16,383 nt of DNA from Opitutales bacterium (GTDB lineage: Bacteria; Verrucomicrobiota; Verrucomicrobiia; Opitutales; JAFGAQ01): positions 1 through 16,383 of the forward strand of contig JAQVLM010000006.1 in assembly GCA_028704125.1 (NCBI GenBank), in the 5' to 3' direction. Made by a program: the position numbers and the translations under genes. Positions 1 through 7,938 of this stretch are shown here, one piece after another (positions within the stretch are counted from its first letter, which is position 1; each line of letters opens with the position of its first letter). The notes under the pieces were generated by a model, which was not told where the DNA came from, did not search any database, and was given only the letters and a program-made list of their open reading frames with translations.

Positions 1-1
1 G

Positions 2-127
2 GCCAAAGATTTGGTGATGCACGACATGGGCTTGAAGAAGGGCTACACTGTGGCATACCTGAACGCTGCAGCGCGGCAGTTTGCGGTTTACTGTGGAATG
101 CCGCTCGGACTTCCGGCTCCTGCGTGA
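2..127 (+). CDS. C-terminal fragment of an unidentified protein (5' end outside window)
   Basis: An open frame runs from the left window edge to a TGA at 125-127 and encodes 41 residues ending in GMPLGLPAPA. The fragment has mixed composition (HDMGLKKGYTVAYLNAAARQ) with no transmembrane segment and no low complexity, so it reads like the end of a soluble globular protein. I do not recognise the family. It is called coding because it is open to the edge, ends cleanly, and is followed by a co-directional gene 91 bases later. The fragment is too short to exclude a chance frame. Confidence 0.5.
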   Translation, partial: AKDLVMHDMGLKKGYTVAYLNAAARQFAVYCGMPLGLPAPA

Positions 128-218
128 AGCTCTCAATCGGAAATGGGGTTCGGTTTGCCTCTTGTTGAATGGATGCGAGCCGGACCTTCAATGGTAAGAT
201 TTGACGAGTTGTGCCCGG

Positions 219-785
219 ATGGATGACGCGGACCCATTAGCCTTGGAGGCATGGAAGATTGAAGACATTGCTCCGCCGCTTGCGCCTTCTGACGGGTGGA
301 TGGTTTCGGTCTGGTTATCCGTAGCTTTGTTGCTTTGCCTTGCGTGGATCGGGGCTGTCTTGATCCGTCGATGGATGCGACGCTTCGGGTCCAGCCCCGG
401 GGCCATACGGCGCAGGCGACTGAAACGGATCCACAAATTGGCAGAGCTGCTCGATCGTTCTGTTAATGAGCCAGAGGCAAGTGTTTACCTGTCCGTCTGG
501 GACGAGTATTGTCGGCTTGCCGGGATACAAGACGGGGTTCCAGCAAACAACGAATCCGATACGGATCATATGGAACGTCCCATGGATGTGTCCGACCCGG
601 ATTGGGTGGGGCTCGGGATTGAACCGGATTCGGCCGAGAGCAAGGGATTGACGCGTCTGCAATCGTGGAATGAGATGATCCGGTTTAACCGGGGTTGGTC
701 GGAAGCGAAAGTCCGTAAGCAAGCCATCCGGGAATTGAGACTCTTGCTGGAGCATCTATCCCGGATGGATCAGAGGGGAAAATGA
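219..785 (+). CDS. Small single-pass membrane protein, DUF4381-like
   Basis: This 188-residue protein has an acidic N-terminus, a proline-rich stretch (EDIAPPLAPSDGW), one hydrophobic membrane segment at about residues 31-50 (WLSVALLLCLAWIGAVLI), then a basic stretch (RRWMRRFG...RRRRLKR) and a soluble C-terminal region. That order (a 'DI..P..P' turn, Trp-flanked membrane helix, Arg-rich inside loop, about 100 cytoplasmic residues) matches DUF4381, which is usually encoded beside MoxR ATPase, DUF58 and von Willebrand (BatA/BatB) genes. Those neighbours would lie left of the window and cannot be seen. An in-frame TTG at 201 would add six residues. I prefer the ATG at 219, although neither has a clear Shine-Dalgarno. 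The membrane protein call is firm and the DUF4381 assignment is by resemblance. Confidence 0.7.
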   Translation: MDDADPLALEAWKIEDIAPPLAPSDGWMVSVWLSVALLLCLAWIGAVLIRRWMRRFGSSPGAIRRRRLKRIHKLAELLDRSVNEPEASVYLSVWDEYCRLAGIQDGVPANNESDTDHMERPMDVSDPDWVGLGIEPDSAESKGLTRLQSWNEMIRFNRGWSEAKVRKQAIRELRLLLEHLSRMDQRGK

Positions 786-788
786 GCC

Positions 789-805
789 GGTGCGAAGTTC
801 GCATC
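789..805. terminator. Short hairpin between convergent genes, possible weak terminator
   Basis: TGCGA and TCGCA flank a 3-base loop and extend by one G-T and one G-C pair to a 7-pair stem. It lies in the 36-base gap between the + strand gene ending at 785 and the - strand gene ending at 822. No T tract follows on either strand, so intrinsic termination is only a possibility. Confidence 0.25.
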
Positions 806-821
806 CCGCTCACATTCGAAT

Positions 822-2675
822 TCAATGGGTCACGATGCCGAATGCACCCGGAAGCGCGGCATTCTTGCCTTCGAGTCCGATTTTCTTGAGGATTTCGACC
901 GGTACGTCCTTCGTGGATACCTTGTTTATGGAGGCTTGATCACTCAATGAGTAGTTGCCGGTCAGACGGCCATTGAACAAGTAACCGTGGTATTGAAGCC
1001 GTTCCGCATCGGATGCCCCCAAATCGGCGACTGCTGCCTTGAATTCCACGATCGAATCAAACGATCGGCTGCAATCTGTTTCTGATTTGATCGGACTCCA
1101 AAGGATCAGCGGTTGTTTCTTGGCCAATGATTCGCGGACGTAGAGGTTTCCTCCCATCGAATCGATTTGCGGTTGCTGCAGGGTCTCGCAAAGGGACGGC
1201 GTCTGCGTGCATTGCATCATGGGTCCGGAGAATGAGCTTTCTCCCACCATCAGGTTGTTGATCAACCGGTGGCCGTCGCGCTCATCGACGTCGGGTCCGC
1301 TTGCGGGGTGCCAACCGAAGTGGTCTCCGACCGCGCTTCGCGGAGTGCGCTCAATACTGACCAGACTATTCACAAATGTGTTGTGATAGAGATGGACATC
1401 ACGCGAATTGAGGACTCTGACTCCTTTGTTGCAATCGACGAAAAGGTTTCCGGCACAGATTGCACCATTGGAGATCTCGAAGAAGAAGCCATCGTTGGAC
1501 TGCTCAATCCAGTTGTTGATGAAGAGCCCGTTCCAATTGCCCACGTCATACCAGATGCCGCTGGAATTGGGTTGTTCGGTCACATAGTTGTCCACACAGG
1601 TCACGCGATAACACTGGTTGAAGATCTTGAGGGCGGCCGGAAAGTATCCGAGCATGCCTTGCATGTTATTGCGCCGCAGGATGTTTTTCTCGATCCATAC
1701 ATCGGATGAGCTGAGGATGAACAGACCTTCGGTTCCGGTGTCGGATACCAGACAGTTGCGTACTGTCAACTTGTCACCGCGAAGGTAAGCGGCCACTCTT
1801 GAACAATGGGAGAAAGTGACGTGTTCGAGGGTGGTCCCAACCACCATTTTCCCATGATTGGATTCGGGCGATACCTCCTCGGGGTTGGTCCCTTCTATTT
1901 CGATCGCCCTGTAGGCATACTGGGTAAAGGTGATTCCGCGGATGGTGGGTCCGATCTTGTCCGATTCCCTTCCATAGCAGGATCCGGAGATGCGGGTGAT
2001 CGCATTGTCAAACGCGGTGATCTCGACCAGACGATCGGTCGGATCCACTCCGATATAGACGTTTCCGGCCTTGTAATCGATGTAGAAGCTGTCCGGTGTG
2101 ATTTCACCTTCCCATCCAACCGCGCGAAGGGGAATTCCATCCACAAAGACCATGTCGTTGTTGAACATCCATGGCGGGGTGATCGTGCCATTGCGACTCC
2201 GGCGCCACCAATCTGCGGGCTCGGACGGGAAAAGGGTTTCCCACTTGGTTTGCCAAAGCCCGTTATCCTGCTTGATCCAGTCTGAAGCAACAGCGGAGCC
2301 CTTGATGACCGGACGTTCCAATCCGAACGGTTGAAGGGTGATGCCCTGGTTCAATTGGAGGTTGCCTGTGCGGTAATCGCCGCCTCTCAGGATAATCACG
2401 TCCCCTGTGCTGGAACGCTGAATCGCCATTTCGAGCGTAGTTGGCGACGCTGCCGTCGCTCCGTCGGAATCCGGGTTTCCGGTTGGGGCCACGTAGCGGA
2501 CCGTCGCTGCATCCTCAGGAATGGGCCACTCCTGCTGAATCGGTCCATACGGACCCCCAGATGGCATGGCGCTGAGCATTTGAGCCATTCCAAAGATCAC
2601 TAACATGGTCAAACCGGCCCTGAGCGGTCTCAATACCGGTTGGGAGGAAGGGGATGGATGGGTGGGTATATTCAT
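822..2675 (-). CDS. Secreted right-handed parallel beta-helix protein
   Basis: The 617-residue product starts with a signal peptide: a positively charged start, a hydrophobic core at about residues 20-36 (LTMLVIFGMAQMLSA) and a probable cleavage after LSA. The mature part opens with the beta-helix entry motif RYVAPTGNPDSDG, then a GDVIILRGGDY turn at about residues 92-102, as in DUF1565 and pectate-lyase-like folds. The middle (about 260-450) is rich in Asn-ladder repeats such as LTVRNCLVSD, VWIEKNILRRNN, LFINNWIEQS and VHLYHNTFVNS, which form coils of a right-handed helix. Such proteins bind or cleave polysaccharides outside the cytoplasm. No lyase family or catalytic triad could be assigned. 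The start is an ATG preceded by AAAAGGA at good spacing. It lies downstream of lgt on the same strand after a 179-base gap. A relative with similar architecture is broken at 11401-12516. Confidence 0.88.
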   Translation of the reverse strand: MNIPTHPSPSSQPVLRPLRAGLTMLVIFGMAQMLSAMPSGGPYGPIQQEWPIPEDAATVRYVAPTGNPDSDGATAASPTTLEMAIQRSSTGDVIILRGGDYRTGNLQLNQGITLQPFGLERPVIKGSAVASDWIKQDNGLWQTKWETLFPSEPADWWRRSRNGTITPPWMFNNDMVFVDGIPLRAVGWEGEITPDSFYIDYKAGNVYIGVDPTDRLVEITAFDNAITRISGSCYGRESDKIGPTIRGITFTQYAYRAIEIEGTNPEEVSPESNHGKMVVGTTLEHVTFSHCSRVAAYLRGDKLTVRNCLVSDTGTEGLFILSSSDVWIEKNILRRNNMQGMLGYFPAALKIFNQCYRVTCVDNYVTEQPNSSGIWYDVGNWNGLFINNWIEQSNDGFFFEISNGAICAGNLFVDCNKGVRVLNSRDVHLYHNTFVNSLVSIERTPRSAVGDHFGWHPASGPDVDERDGHRLINNLMVGESSFSGPMMQCTQTPSLCETLQQPQIDSMGGNLYVRESLAKKQPLILWSPIKSETDCSRSFDSIVEFKAAVADLGASDAERLQYHGYLFNGRLTGNYSLSDQASINKVSTKDVPVEILKKIGLEGKNAALPGAFGIVTH

Positions 2676-2784
2676 GGAATCCTTTTGTTATTACTGGATG
2701 GGGTTTGGGACGATAGGATCACCGTCGCCCGATAGATTTTGGGAATCCCCGAATCGCTGACAAGTGTGATTGACTCGGATTGAT

Positions 2785-2796
2785 TCTAAAATTAGA
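2785..2796. promoter_or_regulatory. Small inverted repeat upstream of the beta-helix gene
   Basis: TCTAA and TTAGA flank two bases in the AT-rich part of the 179-base gap between lgt and the beta-helix gene, about 110 bases before its ATG. A direct repeat GATTGA lies beside it. It could be an operator or chance. No convincing promoter boxes were found next to it. Confidence 0.2.
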
Positions 2797-2854
2797 CACA
2801 CTGTTGCGAAAAGGGGTAATGGTCTTCCAAAGGGTCATTTGAGTTTAACGAAGA

Positions 2855-3697
2855 TCAAGCTTGATTGCTTGCAATCTTCCGGGATGTTTTTATGGCGAAA
2901 GCCATCAACCCCACACCGGCAATCAAACTGAGTATCGAGTAGAATTGTCCCCGCGACAGGCCCGCGATAAGGGAAGCGTCCGGTTCCCTGAAAAACTCAC
3001 AGAAGAAGCGCAGGATCGAATATCCCACCAGAAACTCTCCGCTGAGTCGGCCCGGATGCTTCTGGAGAATCGATGTTTTCCAAAGCCGCCATTGGAGGAA
3101 GGTGAACAATACAAGCCCTTCGAGAAGTGCCTCGTAGAGCTGGGATGGATGGCGGGGAACCCATCCTCCCTGCGGGAAGATGACGGCCCATGGCACATCG
3201 GTGATCCGACCCCACAGCTCTCCGTTGATGAAGTTCGCGATACGTCCCAGAAACAGTCCGGGAACTGCGGCGCTCACAACGAGATCGCCCGTTGAGAGGG
3301 GCGGAAACTTGTGTTGCCGGGAAAACCAAATGACGGCGATTGCAACGCCAATGAACCCCCCATGGCTTGCCATCCCGCCTTTCCACACCGCTACGATGCT
3401 CAGCGGGTTTTGGAGGAAATCCTGCAGGCCATAAAAGAGGACGAATCCGATCCGTCCTCCAATGAGAACTCCGGCCATCAACGCAAGGATCATCACCGAG
3501 AGCTGATCGCTGTTGAAAGGGGATCGACCCTTCCGGTGGTAGAGCAGGAGCAGGTAGTAGCCGGCCACAGCCCCCAGAATGTAGGCGAGCCCATAATACC
3601 GGATCCCCGCGCCTCCGATAAGCGGCCAGCTTTCAGGAAAGCGGAGCAGAAAGGGGCTCAGGTTGTGCACCCAGTGATCGGCGGCTGTTGCATTCAT
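2855..3697 (-). CDS. lgt: Prolipoprotein diacylglyceryl transferase (Lgt)
   Basis: Lgt transfers the diacylglyceryl group of phosphatidylglycerol to the lipobox cysteine of prolipoproteins, the first step of bacterial lipoprotein maturation in the inner membrane. The 280-residue length is normal for the family. Hallmarks visible are IRYYGLAYILG at about 32-42, GGRIGFVLFYG at 80-90, the catalytic-region GGMASHGGFIG at 107-117, the family signature GRIANFINGELWGR at 151-164, and PRHPSQLYEALLEG at 181-194. Several hydrophobic helices surround these motifs. It starts at ATG 3697 with no clear Shine-Dalgarno, 60 bases after the stop of the glycoside hydrolase gene and on the same strand. Read-through transcription from that gene is plausible. 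The identification is secure. Confidence 0.97.
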   Translation of the reverse strand: MNATAADHWVHNLSPFLLRFPESWPLIGGAGIRYYGLAYILGAVAGYYLLLLYHRKGRSPFNSDQLSVMILALMAGVLIGGRIGFVLFYGLQDFLQNPLSIVAVWKGGMASHGGFIGVAIAVIWFSRQHKFPPLSTGDLVVSAAVPGLFLGRIANFINGELWGRITDVPWAVIFPQGGWVPRHPSQLYEALLEGLVLFTFLQWRLWKTSILQKHPGRLSGEFLVGYSILRFFCEFFREPDASLIAGLSRGQFYSILSLIAGVGLMAFAIKTSRKIASNQA

Positions 3698-3757
3698 CTT
3701 GGACGCATTGAGTCGGGATCGGGAGCTGTATGCAAGCGTCTGTTTCGGGCTTGAAGG

Positions 3758-6451
3758 CTAAGGGATGAGCTCGTAGTGGAGGGTGTGTTGTCCGTCACGG
3801 GTATCAAAGCTGACGACCCCTTCCTCCCACATTGTTTGCAAGGGTTCGAGTCTGGAACCATCCGGATTGAGCGGAAACACCTTCATCGGTTGTTTACTGC
3901 GCAGGGTGACCCGTGCCGGGATGATCTCGGTCAAGGGTGCCGATCCGTCACCCGAAATCTCACCCACATTGGTCCGCTCGGGATTCCAATTCCATGTCTG
4001 GTTTTCGGACCGTGCCACCAGGCTGATGAGCACCCGATCCGAGCTCCTCAAGGGGTGCCCGTCGAGAGCGATGGCTGTGACTGCGCCAAATTGAAGCCCG
4101 AAGGAATCACACTCGACCCCGAGATCTCCAGCTTGGAGTTTGGCTTCTCCGATGAATCCGAACAAAGTGGCCGCCGCATCGGAAGCCGCTTTGCATACCA
4201 ATCCATGTGTGCCGTGTTCCATCTGCATGGGGCATGTTCCGGATGATTCATTTCGGATGACCTGTGACGGGATGTGTCGGGCGAGGAGGGATTCACTCAC
4301 GCTCAAGCGGTCCGTTAAAAATCCGAGATCCGAGGCGGTTTGTGCCTTAAGCCATAGTGTGTCCAGGTGATTTCCTTCTGTCGGCCAGTCCGCGGATACC
4401 TGCAGCTCGCGCGATGATGTAAGCGATGGAATCATGAACTGACGGAAGGAACGGCTCGCGAATACGGACAATCCCCATTTGGAGGGATGGTGGGTTTGAT
4501 CAAAAAAGGTGCGGATCGAATAGAACGGTGCATCATCTCCCGCGCCGACGGTGTCGAATGTATAAAGCCCGTCCCAGTCTTGAACGGAAGCGAATGCTGC
4601 CAGCAGCGGCATCATTTCGGACGCGTATTCGCTTGGTGCGGGGGTATCGAGTTCGGATGCGGTGAATGGCTTGCCCGATACCCGCAGCAGTGCAATCCCT
4701 CCGATTTCGCCAAACCAGCGCGGAGAGAACCCGGATAGCTGGGGCGAGTTGATAATCGTGTAGTTCGCGGTATCCCATGCTCCGGATATGCCTCCGAAGT
4801 CCGGATGTTGCCAGTAGGCATGGGCATCCACGAAATCGAGAGGCGCCTCGCGGAACAGACCGGCGATGCCTCCGTAGTTGGCTTGTGAACAGACAATCGG
4901 GACCTTCACCCCCAGCGTGTTTTTGAGGTAGTCTTTCATCTCCTGCACATAGGCCGATTCCGTGTCGATGAGAAAGGCAATCCAATCATTCCATTGAGTT
5001 GGAGTCGGATCGGTCGGAAGCGGAACGGAGCCCTCCCAAGGGGATTGCAGATCCTGCAAGCCGGCAGATTGCGAACCGGAGGTGATGGAGAGGTTGCGGA
5101 TGTCCACTGTGCCGGTCTGGTGTCCGGCAATGACTGAAAACCGACTGGGCAGGTCCACCACCGAATGCGCGACAAAAACCATACGGAAAGGCTCCCAACC
5201 CTCGGTCAGCGTGATCACATTCCTGAGACCGCGCGAACGCCATTTGTCGGTGCGCCATAATGGATCGTCGCGGCTGATCACCACTTCAACCGGTCTTTGC
5301 TGGTCCGCCTTTGCCTCAAAAGTGACCGTGTAGGTGGTGTTTTCCTGAAGGCGAAGCTTGTCAAGGTATGCGGCGGCTCTCCACCTCACACCGTCGCTTT
5401 CCTCTATCCGGATACTCACCTCATCCAAAGCGGTCGAGCGGATCTCCACCTTGTTTCCGGGTTGGGCATCGTCGTGCCATTGAGAAGCCGGAGTTTGAAC
5501 CGGGATGCCCAATGGGGTGGGGTTGGCAGACCATGCTTCTCTCACGGAATCCGGAGACTCATACCGGTCGCGCAGCCACTTGTTCCACAGCTCGGCTAGC
5601 TCCCCCGCAAAGGGTTCGGGAAGCAGGTGAAGTCCGGCTCCGATATCCCGCGTCCGCATGCCCAAGAGCGAGTTCTCGTTGTTGATCTCGATTACAGCGA
5701 CGGCCGGATCCTCGACGGGACTCAATCCGGTGTAAGGGTTGACCGTGGTCAGGAGTTGACGTGCGTAGTCCTTCTGGAAATCGATGATCTGGCGTTGAAA
5801 GTAGTCGATCCGTTTCTGGAATTGCGGGGTGTTTTCGATGCTTGGAGGAAACCCATCTTCAACGGTGTGGGTGCGGGATACCTTGAGGTTGATGTTGGAG
5901 TATATCCCTTGATCCTTGAGTGCGGCGATGAGGCGGTGCAGCTTGTCGAGTTGCGCCGGATCAATGTGGATGCGGTCTTTGGATCCCGGCTTCCACAGGC
6001 TTCCGGCGGAGTCCACCGACCATGGATTGTCCAGGTGGTGAAGGCGCGCGATGTTAATACCTCCCTGTGCCAGCCGTTTGGCCAAACGGTCGGCGGTTTC
6101 CGCATCCACAAAGGCTTCATTGCTGCTGAGGTTGCAACCCCAGAACCGGATCCGTTCCCCATTGATCCGGGTCACGAATACGCCATCCTTCACGGTAATG
6201 GCTCCATTTTTGCCCGCCGGCTTATGGTTGATTTCCGATGCATCGAGAGCGGACCCGGGAACGGCTTCGGCGTAGGGCCATTCGAACCAACCCTCACGTT
6301 TCGTTTCGGCATGAACCACAATCGCCGGAATCAACGCGAATGCCGCTGTTGTGAGCGATGCGCGGAGTATGCTCCGGGGTATCCGGTGGGTTGAACGGCT
6401 GCGGGTCTCGATGCGACCCGATGAAAGGGGATGGGAAGTGGATGGATTCAT
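3758..6451 (-). CDS. Secreted glycoside-hydrolase-like protein with inserted carbohydrate-binding-like domain
   Basis: From ATG 6451 the product is 897 residues. An upstream in-frame start at 6553 would add 34 residues ahead of the export signal and looks wrong. A basic stretch and hydrophobic core at about residues 28-48 end in VVHA-E, a likely signal peptidase site. The catalytic region resembles clan GH-A (GH5-like) TIM barrels: RIRFWGCNLS at about 100, GGINIARLHHLDN at 130-142, a candidate acid/base Glu259 in EINNENSL, DAHAYWQHP near 542-550, and a candidate nucleophile Glu600 in KPFTASELDTPAPSEY, followed by LLAAFASVQDWDGLYTFD. Residues about 320-460 look like a CBM4/9-type beta-sandwich (TTYTVTFEAKAD, then GWEPFRMVFVAH and GTVDIRNLSI) lying between the two catalytic Glu residues. 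The C-terminus resembles a beta-sandwich. The substrate is unknown. Fold and secretion are well supported, the family number is not. Confidence 0.85.
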   Translation of the reverse strand: MNPSTSHPLSSGRIETRSRSTHRIPRSILRASLTTAAFALIPAIVVHAETKREGWFEWPYAEAVPGSALDASEINHKPAGKNGAITVKDGVFVTRINGERIRFWGCNLSSNEAFVDAETADRLAKRLAQGGINIARLHHLDNPWSVDSAGSLWKPGSKDRIHIDPAQLDKLHRLIAALKDQGIYSNINLKVSRTHTVEDGFPPSIENTPQFQKRIDYFQRQIIDFQKDYARQLLTTVNPYTGLSPVEDPAVAVIEINNENSLLGMRTRDIGAGLHLLPEPFAGELAELWNKWLRDRYESPDSVREAWSANPTPLGIPVQTPASQWHDDAQPGNKVEIRSTALDEVSIRIEESDGVRWRAAAYLDKLRLQENTTYTVTFEAKADQQRPVEVVISRDDPLWRTDKWRSRGLRNVITLTEGWEPFRMVFVAHSVVDLPSRFSVIAGHQTGTVDIRNLSITSGSQSAGLQDLQSPWEGSVPLPTDPTPTQWNDWIAFLIDTESAYVQEMKDYLKNTLGVKVPIVCSQANYGGIAGLFREAPLDFVDAHAYWQHPDFGGISGAWDTANYTIINSPQLSGFSPRWFGEIGGIALLRVSGKPFTASELDTPAPSEYASEMMPLLAAFASVQDWDGLYTFDTVGAGDDAPFYSIRTFFDQTHHPSKWGLSVFASRSFRQFMIPSLTSSRELQVSADWPTEGNHLDTLWLKAQTASDLGFLTDRLSVSESLLARHIPSQVIRNESSGTCPMQMEHGTHGLVCKAASDAAATLFGFIGEAKLQAGDLGVECDSFGLQFGAVTAIALDGHPLRSSDRVLISLVARSENQTWNWNPERTNVGEISGDGSAPLTEIIPARVTLRSKQPMKVFPLNPDGSRLEPLQTMWEEGVVSFDTRDGQHTLHYELIP

Positions 6452-6756
6452 GTGAAATGGGGTTGTGGGGGAAGCCTGCAGATGGGGCCGGGTGCCATCA
6501 CCGGTAACGAACCTGCGGATACCTGAGTATGTCCACTCCCTTTGATCCTTCAAGCCGGATCCTGCTTAAAAACGTTGCATTTGTTGTATCCGGATAACGG
6601 ATTGAAGAAACGATTGAGGATACGTATTCCCGTGCGAAGAATTGTCGCAAGTATTCCTTGCCGATCGTGCACGGATGCCCCATAAGGTTTTTTCCGGACA
6701 AAAACCGGGAGCAAGAAGGCTTCCGTTTCGATCCGTATTCTTTTTTTGTTTTTGTT
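6452..6756. other. Divergent intergenic region, about 305 bases
   Basis: This gap separates the leftward glycoside hydrolase gene from the rightward glycosyltransferase cluster and must contain promoters for both. It holds a perfect 10-base palindrome, TATCCGGATA, at 6587-6596. There is a candidate rightward promoter at 6658-6686. A strongly T-rich tract at about 6741-6756 lies directly before the GTG start of the glycosyltransferase, so that start has no Shine-Dalgarno sequence. An ACCGGT core with partial flanking symmetry lies near 6499-6504, about 50 bases before the hydrolase start. I see no small gene. Confidence 0.5.
6658..6686 (+). promoter_or_regulatory. Candidate sigma-70-type promoter for the glycosyltransferase cluster
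   Basis: TTGCCG at 6658-6663 and CATAAG at 6681-6686 are separated by 17 bases, about 70 bases before GTG 6757. Both boxes match the consensus only partly. If real, transcription would begin near 6693 and the in-frame TTG at 6658 could not serve as the start. Confidence 0.25.
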
Positions 6757-7938
6757 GTGAAAGTTGTCATCCTAACATCCAGCACCGGTACCGGACACAA
6801 TATGCGTGCCCGAGCGTTTGAAGACTGGGCAAATTCTCCGGAAGGGAGCCGTTTTGGGATGGACATTACCATACACCAAACCCTTGAGGGCACCCACCAG
6901 CTCTACAACATCGGGGTTGAGATCTATAACTGGATCCAGCGTTTGGCTCCGCGCCTTCACCATATTTACTGGAATTTTCTGGAGCGGGTTAAGCTGTTGG
7001 GTGCAGCCAAACGGATCATCGGACGTAAAAACTTTGTGGATGCCCTGAAGGAGCTGAAGCCCGATGTGTTGATCAGCACCCACCCGCATTTGAACCATGG
7101 TTTTTTCGAAATCGCGAAGAAGACATTGGGAGATCAACTCAAGTGCGTGACCTATTGTGGCGAGCTGTATGGCGGCTACGGATTCAGCCGACAGTGGGTG
7201 AACCCGGAAAGCGATTGTTTCATCGGAGCGGTGCAGGAGGCCTGTGATGCTGCTAAATCCCTCGGGATGCCGGACGACCGCAACTGGGTGGGCGGATTTT
7301 TGCTCAAGCCGCCATTTTACAGCGGGCGTATCAGTGAAGAGGAGCGGGTGCGGTTTATCCGGGAAGAGCTCAACATGGACCCGGATCGTTTTATTCTTGT
7401 TTTGGGAACCGGAGCGAATGGCGCCAACAATCATCTGGAAAAGCTTGAGTTCATCTACAGCCATGGGATCCGTCCGCAGGTGGTTGCCTTGTGTGCCCGC
7501 AACAACCTGATCTACGATGCGATCAACATATGGGATAGTCGCCACCCCTCCATGCGGGTCCAGCCGATGCGCTATTATGACAAGATGTTCAAGCTGCTGC
7601 AGTGTGCCACAGCGGTAGTGGCGCGTCCCGGAACCGGGCTGACAAGCGAGGCGATTTATCTGGGTTGCCCGATTATTTCCAATGGGATCGGCGGGCTGAT
7701 GCCGCAGGAGATTATCACGGTGAAATATTGCCGCAAACATCATTTGGGACTCGAAATCAAGCGGGCGGGTGAACTGCCCGGGATCATCAAACGATGGATG
7801 GATCATCCTGAAGAGATCCGTAGGATCCGCGAAAACCTCGCGAAGGTGAAACCGGACCGCACCCCAATCGATATTCTTGCGAAAATCAGCCAGATCGTGA
7901 ATGAGGATCGGATGGCTCGGGGAGATGGGCTTGGGTGA
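6757..7938 (+). CDS. GT28-type glycosyltransferase, MGDG synthase / diacylglycerol glucosyltransferase-like
   Basis: From GTG 6757 this is 393 residues. The first strand and loop, VVILTSSTGTGHNMRARAF, is the N-terminal signature of the MGDG synthase/processive glucosyltransferase group. KPDVLISTHPHLNHG follows at about 95-110. The C-terminal nucleotide-sugar-binding half has FILVLGTGANGANNH at about 209-223, VVARPGTGLTSEAIYLGCPIISN at about 287-310 and GLMPQEIITVKYC, equivalent to the conserved 'KPGG.T.SEA...P.I' and 'Q...N' motifs. Enzymes of this group add galactose or glucose to diacylglycerol at the cytoplasmic membrane face, so a membrane glycolipid product is the best guess, though the acceptor is not visible. 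A TTG at 6658 would add 33 residues unlike the family, so the GTG was chosen. The next gene overlaps its last 38 bases. Confidence 0.85.
   Translation: MKVVILTSSTGTGHNMRARAFEDWANSPEGSRFGMDITIHQTLEGTHQLYNIGVEIYNWIQRLAPRLHHIYWNFLERVKLLGAAKRIIGRKNFVDALKELKPDVLISTHPHLNHGFFEIAKKTLGDQLKCVTYCGELYGGYGFSRQWVNPESDCFIGAVQEACDAAKSLGMPDDRNWVGGFLLKPPFYSGRISEEERVRFIREELNMDPDRFILVLGTGANGANNHLEKLEFIYSHGIRPQVVALCARNNLIYDAINIWDSRHPSMRVQPMRYYDKMFKLLQCATAVVARPGTGLTSEAIYLGCPIISNGIGGLMPQEIITVKYCRKHHLGLEIKRAGELPGIIKRWMDHPEEIRRIRENLAKVKPDRTPIDILAKISQIVNEDRMARGDGLG

Noticed and set aside
2765..2800. Possible CRP-type site starting with TGTGA
   Set aside because: Only one half-site is present. The partner TCACA is missing at the required spacing.
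5627..6394. 255-residue open frame on the + strand
   Set aside because: It is antisense to the conserved N-terminal half of the glycoside hydrolase and has no independent signal.
6452..6553. N-terminal extension of the glycoside hydrolase to a start at 6553
   Set aside because: The extra 34 residues precede the export signal and look like translated upstream DNA. ATG 6451 places the signal peptide near the N-terminus.
6658..6756. TTG start for the glycosyltransferase
   Set aside because: It adds 33 residues ahead of the strand that normally begins this family and overlaps the candidate promoter.
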